Origin: Actinomycetota bacterium
Lineage (GTDB): Bacteria > Actinomycetota > Actinomycetes > Nanopelagicales > Nanopelagicaceae
NCBI GenBank assembly: GCA_009703165.1
Contig: WLGP01000022.1
Coordinates: 1-9,624, forward strand
DNA length: 9,624 nucleotides
Direction of reading: 5' to 3'
This document shows, one piece after another, positions 7,118 through 9,624 of the stretch. The translations under genes were made by a program, and so were the position numbers. Under the pieces are notes generated by a model. It was not told the origin of the DNA. It saw only the letters and a list, made by a program, of their open reading frames with translations, and searched no databases. Each line of letters starts with the position of its first letter. Within the stretch, counting starts at the first letter, position 1.

Positions 7118-7167
7118 AAAAATCGCCATGCGCCAACAGGCTCAAATAGCAGGTGGCACATGGCGAT
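7118..7167 (-). terminator. Strong Rho-independent terminator of the small hydrophobic gene
   Basis: On the minus strand ATCGCCATGTGCCA (7167 down to 7154) pairs with TGGCGCATGGCGAT (7135 down to 7122) over 14 bp with a single G-U pair and an 18-nt loop, and TTTTT follows (7122-7118). It begins 33 nt after the stop of the 32-codon gene. Read on the + strand, the same stem has one mismatch and is followed only by CTTTA, so it acts on minus-strand transcripts. It implies that a transcript crosses 7200-7298 and is insulated from fba. Confidence 0.85.
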
Positions 7168-7199
7168 CTTTAGCCTCTAGGGGTGGCTAGTTCAGCGCC

Positions 7200-7298
7200 T
7201 CACGGATTGAGGGTCTTCTGTAGGAAGGCGATCAGTCCGGCCAAGAGGGCAGGGCTTGCCAAGATCTTGAGTAGAAGTGCAAAGAAGGCTGTCAACAT
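7200..7298 (-). CDS. 32-aa hydrophobic small membrane protein, possible type I toxin-like peptide
   Basis: A short gene of 32 codons with ATG at 7298 and TGA at 7200, preceded by GGAGA about 5 nt from the start. The peptide begins MLTAFFALLLKILA, continues SPALLAGLIAFL and ends QKTLNP: one transmembrane helix with a central Pro and a few basic residues (Lys11, Lys28). It has its own terminator 33 nt downstream and an AT-rich upstream region, so it looks like a monocistronic unit of roughly 200 nt. The Pro-x-x-x-AG-hydrophobic pattern, size and single helix recall Ldr/Fst-type toxins of type I toxin-antitoxin systems. An antisense RNA promoter was not found, so the toxin idea is inference. Alternatives are a small subunit or modulator of a membrane protein, or a regulatory leader peptide. 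Confidence 0.6.
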   Translation of the reverse strand: MLTAFFALLLKILASPALLAGLIAFLQKTLNP

Positions 7299-7316
7299 TG
7301 TCTCTCCGTTCTATTT

Positions 7317-7367
7317 TCTCTATTTATCTAATTTCCCTCGTTGGAAATAGGTGGGAAAAAATAGAGA
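7317..7367. repeat. Nested inverted repeats between the small gene and acs
   Basis: The divergent gap contains an outer inverted repeat, TCTCTATTT (7317-7325) and AAATAGAGA (7359-7367). Inside it is a second repeat, ATTTCC (7331-7336) and GGAAAT (7343-7348), with a 6-nt spacer that extends by two pairs after one mismatch. Both dyads sit just upstream of acs and of the small hydrophobic gene, so they could be operators shared by the two divergent units. TTGGAA (7341-7346) could be a -35 for acs, but no well-spaced -10 goes with it. TAGTAAT (7372-7378) could be a -10 giving a nearly leaderless acs mRNA. Confidence 0.4.
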
Positions 7368-7388
7368 GTGCTAGTAATCTCAACTGTT

Positions 7389-9368
7389 ATGACGACTACA
7401 CCTGTTGATAGTTCTGGCGAATCGATCGAAAACCTCGGTCAAGAAGATCGACTCTTTCCACCGAGTGCAGAATTTGCCGCACAGGCAAATGCCAAGGCTG
7501 ATATCTACGCAACAGCAGATGCTGATCGTCTAGCGTTCTGGGAATCTCAGGCAGAGCACCTCACTTGGGATCGCAAGTGGGATACGACTCTTGAGTGGAA
7601 CTCTCCTTATGCCAAATGGTTTGTCGGCGGAAAGATCAACGCATCTGTTAACGCACTTGATCGCCACGTTGCACAAGGTTGCGGCAATCGCGTTGCATTC
7701 TTCTTTGAAGGTGAACCTGGCGATACTCGCACTATTACATATGCAGACCTTTTAACTGATGTGAAGAAGGCTGCAAATGCGCTGATTGAAATTGGCGTTA
7801 AGGCAGGCGATCGCGTTGCAATCTATATGCCGATGATTCCAGAGGCTGCAGTTGCGATGCTTGCATGTGCGCGCATCGGTGCCGCCCACTCAGTTGTCTT
7901 CGGTGGATTTTCAGCAGATGCACTTTTGTCACGTATCCAAGATGCTGATGCAAAAGTTGTTATTACTGCAGATGGCGGATTCCGAAAAGGTGCTGCATTT
8001 GCGCTCAAGCCTGCCGTAGATGAAGCACTTAAAGGCAAGACCAACGTTGAGAAGGTTCTTGTAGTCCAGCGCACCAAGCAAGAGACAGCGTGGAATGACG
8101 CTACAGATATCTGGTGGCACGAGATCGTTGATCGCCAGAGCGCTGAACATGTTGCCGAAAGTTTTGATTCGGAGCATCCGCTCTTTATCTTGTACACATC
8201 AGGAACTACTGCAAAGCCAAAGGGAATCTTCCATACAACAGCTGGATATCTCACACAGGCCGCATTTACACATCGCGCAGTCTTTGATTTAAAGCCCGAG
8301 AGCGATATCTATTGGTGTACTGCAGATGTCGGTTGGATTACCGGCCACTCATACGTTGTCTACGGGCCACTTATTAATGGTGCAACTCAGGTGATGTATG
8401 AAGGAACACCTGATACGCCACATAAGGGGCGAATGTTTGAAATCATTGCAAAGTACGGCGTTACAATTTTGTATACAGCGCCAACACTTATCCGCACATG
8501 GATGAAGTGGGGAGATGAATTCCCACAGGCACATAATCTTTCAACGCTACGTCTATTGGGTTCTGTCGGTGAACCAATTAACCCTGAAGCATGGATGTGG
8601 TACCGCGACGTTATTGGTGGAAACCGTTGTCCCATCGTTGATACATGGTGGCAGACTGAAACTGGCGCAATCATGATTTCACCACTTCCTGGAGTTACAA
8701 GTACAAAACCTGGATCTGCAATGACTCCGATCCCAGGAATTAGCGTAAAGGTTGTCGATGACAATGGCGTTGCAGTTCCAAAGGGACATGGTGGTTACTT
8801 AATTCTTGATCAACCATGGCCATCGATGCTCCGCGGAGTATGGGGTGAAGATCAGCGTTATCGTGAAACGTACTGGTCACGCTTTGATGGAATCTACTTT
8901 GCTGGAGATGGCGCAAAGCTCGATAAAGATGGAGCAATCTGGTTACTAGGTCGCGTTGACGATGTCATGAACGTTTCGGGCCACCGCATCTCAACAACTG
9001 AAGTTGAATCAGCGCTGGTATCTCACGAAGCAGTTGCAGAGGCTGCAGTTGTTGGTGCAGCCGATGAGATGACCGGACAGGGAATCGTCGCCTTCGTCAT
9101 CTTGCGAGCCGGTATCGATCATGCAAATGGCGATGATCTTGTGAAAGAGCTGCGAGCGCATGTAACGAAAGAGATCGGTGCGATCGCTCGTCCGCGTCAG
9201 ATTATGGTTGTTAACGAGCTACCAAAGACTCGAAGCGGCAAGATTATGCGACGTCTTCTCAAAGATGTAGCTGAAAATCGTGCAGTAGGAGATGCGACCA
9301 CACTTGCTGATCCGAATGTGATGAAGCTAATTTCAGAAGGGTTACATTCGTCTAAGGACGAAGATTAA
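7389..9368 (+). CDS. acs: Acetyl-CoA synthetase (AMP-forming)
   Basis: Acs activates acetate with ATP and CoA to acetyl-CoA via acetyl-AMP. It belongs to the ANL adenylating superfamily and is cytosolic. From the ATG it has 659 aa, in the normal range of about 650. Motifs: YTSGTTAKPKG (269-279, the ATP phosphate loop; Ala replaces the common Gly), DTWWQTETG (418-426), GDGAKLD (506-512), hinge and CoA region GRVDDVMNVSGHRIS (521-535), and PKTRSGKIMRR (612-622) with catalytic Lys618, the residue controlled by acetylation in many bacteria. A GTG at 7368 in the same frame would add 7 residues. I prefer the ATG because TAGTAAT just before it could be a -10 box of a leaderless mRNA, but neither start has a good Shine-Dalgarno. 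The 3' end overlaps the convergent CvpA-family gene by 17 nt. Confidence 0.97.
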   Translation: MTTTPVDSSGESIENLGQEDRLFPPSAEFAAQANAKADIYATADADRLAFWESQAEHLTWDRKWDTTLEWNSPYAKWFVGGKINASVNALDRHVAQGCGNRVAFFFEGEPGDTRTITYADLLTDVKKAANALIEIGVKAGDRVAIYMPMIPEAAVAMLACARIGAAHSVVFGGFSADALLSRIQDADAKVVITADGGFRKGAAFALKPAVDEALKGKTNVEKVLVVQRTKQETAWNDATDIWWHEIVDRQSAEHVAESFDSEHPLFILYTSGTTAKPKGIFHTTAGYLTQAAFTHRAVFDLKPESDIYWCTADVGWITGHSYVVYGPLINGATQVMYEGTPDTPHKGRMFEIIAKYGVTILYTAPTLIRTWMKWGDEFPQAHNLSTLRLLGSVGEPINPEAWMWYRDVIGGNRCPIVDTWWQTETGAIMISPLPGVTSTKPGSAMTPIPGISVKVVDDNGVAVPKGHGGYLILDQPWPSMLRGVWGEDQRYRETYWSRFDGIYFAGDGAKLDKDGAIWLLGRVDDVMNVSGHRISTTEVESALVSHEAVAEAAVVGAADEMTGQGIVAFVILRAGIDHANGDDLVKELRAHVTKEIGAIARPRQIMVVNELPKTRSGKIMRRLLKDVAENRAVGDATTLADPNVMKLISEGLHSSKDED

Positions 9369-9624
9369 CTCCCTCTAGCTTTTCCTTGACGACATCTTTA
9401 ATTGATGTAATAACGCCTGGAAGATTGCTCTCAATCTTTGGATAGAGATCACTTTCTGCCACCGCATCTTTTCCAGCCTGCCACGGTGACCAGCTCAGTA
9501 CTGCGCCAATAAGGAAAACAAAGATCAAGGTGCGAGCAAGTGAGAGCGCAGCACCTGCAATCTGATCAATAAATGCAAGTGGACCGCGAATGATTGTCGC
9601 CTTAAGTCCTTTGGTAACTACGCC
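9352..9624 (-). CDS. CvpA-family membrane protein, C-terminal part (5' end outside window)
   Basis: The last 90 codons of a minus-strand gene ending with TAG at 9352-9354. The visible part starts within GVVTKGLKATIIRGPLAFID, then QIAGAALSLARTLIFVFLIG, a hydrophobic membrane segment. After that comes SWSPWQ and a soluble tail with YPKIESNLPGVITSIKDVVK. The pattern G..K.....GPL.F.D...GA..S..R matches the last membrane helices of the CvpA (colicin V production) domain. CvpA domains also form the N-terminal membrane anchor of the MarP serine protease in mycobacteria, which lies a few genes from acs. Here the chain ends soon after the domain, with no protease domain, so this looks like a stand-alone CvpA protein. 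The function of such proteins is poorly defined. Confidence 0.72.
   Translation of the reverse strand, partial: GVVTKGLKATIIRGPLAFIDQIAGAALSLARTLIFVFLIGAVLSWSPWQAGKDAVAESDLYPKIESNLPGVITSIKDVVKEKLEGVNLRP

Noticed and set aside
6996..7190. Open frame of 64 codons on the + strand upstream of acs
   Set aside because: It runs over the leader structure, the palindrome and the terminator stem, has no ribosome binding site, and its translation is Arg-rich and low in plausible structure. It is a chance frame.
7823..8254. 143-codon open frame on the - strand inside acs
   Set aside because: It is antisense to the conserved adenylating domain, with Ala/Ser/Thr-rich composition and no recognisable motif.

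Overview
The window looks like chromosome from a genome-streamlined actinobacterium. Three small actinobacterial-type proteins (a BldC regulator, a DUF3073-type basic protein and a DUF5302-type protein), plus an actinobacterial sterol-carrier-like protein and a MarP/CvpA-type gene next to acs, point to Actinomycetota. Base composition is only moderate in GC, and gaps within gene clusters are 2 to 31 nt. That fits freshwater Nanopelagicales (acI) better than high-GC soil actinomycetes. The lineage is an inference from gene content and style, not from a phylogenetic marker.

Layout. Positions 1-183 (+ strand) hold the 3' part of tRNA-Asp(GTC), a perfect intrinsic terminator and a complete tRNA-Phe(GAA). 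From 227 to 2822 (- strand) runs a five-gene cluster read right to left: DUF3073-type protein, an uncharacterised actinobacterial protein, bldC, a WecA/MraY-like polyprenyl-phosphate sugar-phosphate transferase, and a DUF5302-type protein. From 2922 to 6993 (- strand) lies a housekeeping cluster: class II fructose-bisphosphate aldolase, purA, purB and a sterol-carrier-like protein. Positions 6994-7388 form a dense regulatory and small-gene region. It holds a structured fba leader, a 16-bp perfect palindrome, a strong minus-strand terminator, a 32-codon hydrophobic small gene and nested inverted repeats between that gene and acs. Acetyl-CoA synthetase (acs, + strand) follows, and its 3' end overlaps the 3' end of a partial CvpA-family membrane protein gene on the - strand.

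How the genes fit together: PurA and PurB act in AMP synthesis (PurB also in the IMP branch), the aldolase works in central carbon flow, and Acs activates acetate to acetyl-CoA. The WecA-like enzyme would start a lipid-linked cell-surface glycan. BldC is a MerR-related DNA-binding protein that may control genes in its own cluster.

The least expected item is the 32-aa hydrophobic peptide gene at 7200-7298, with its own ribosome binding site and a 14-bp-stem terminator. Its size and central Pro followed by an AG-rich hydrophobic segment resemble Ldr/Fst-type small membrane toxins. That functional link is an inference; the expression unit itself is visible in the sequence. No mobile element or CRISPR array was seen.
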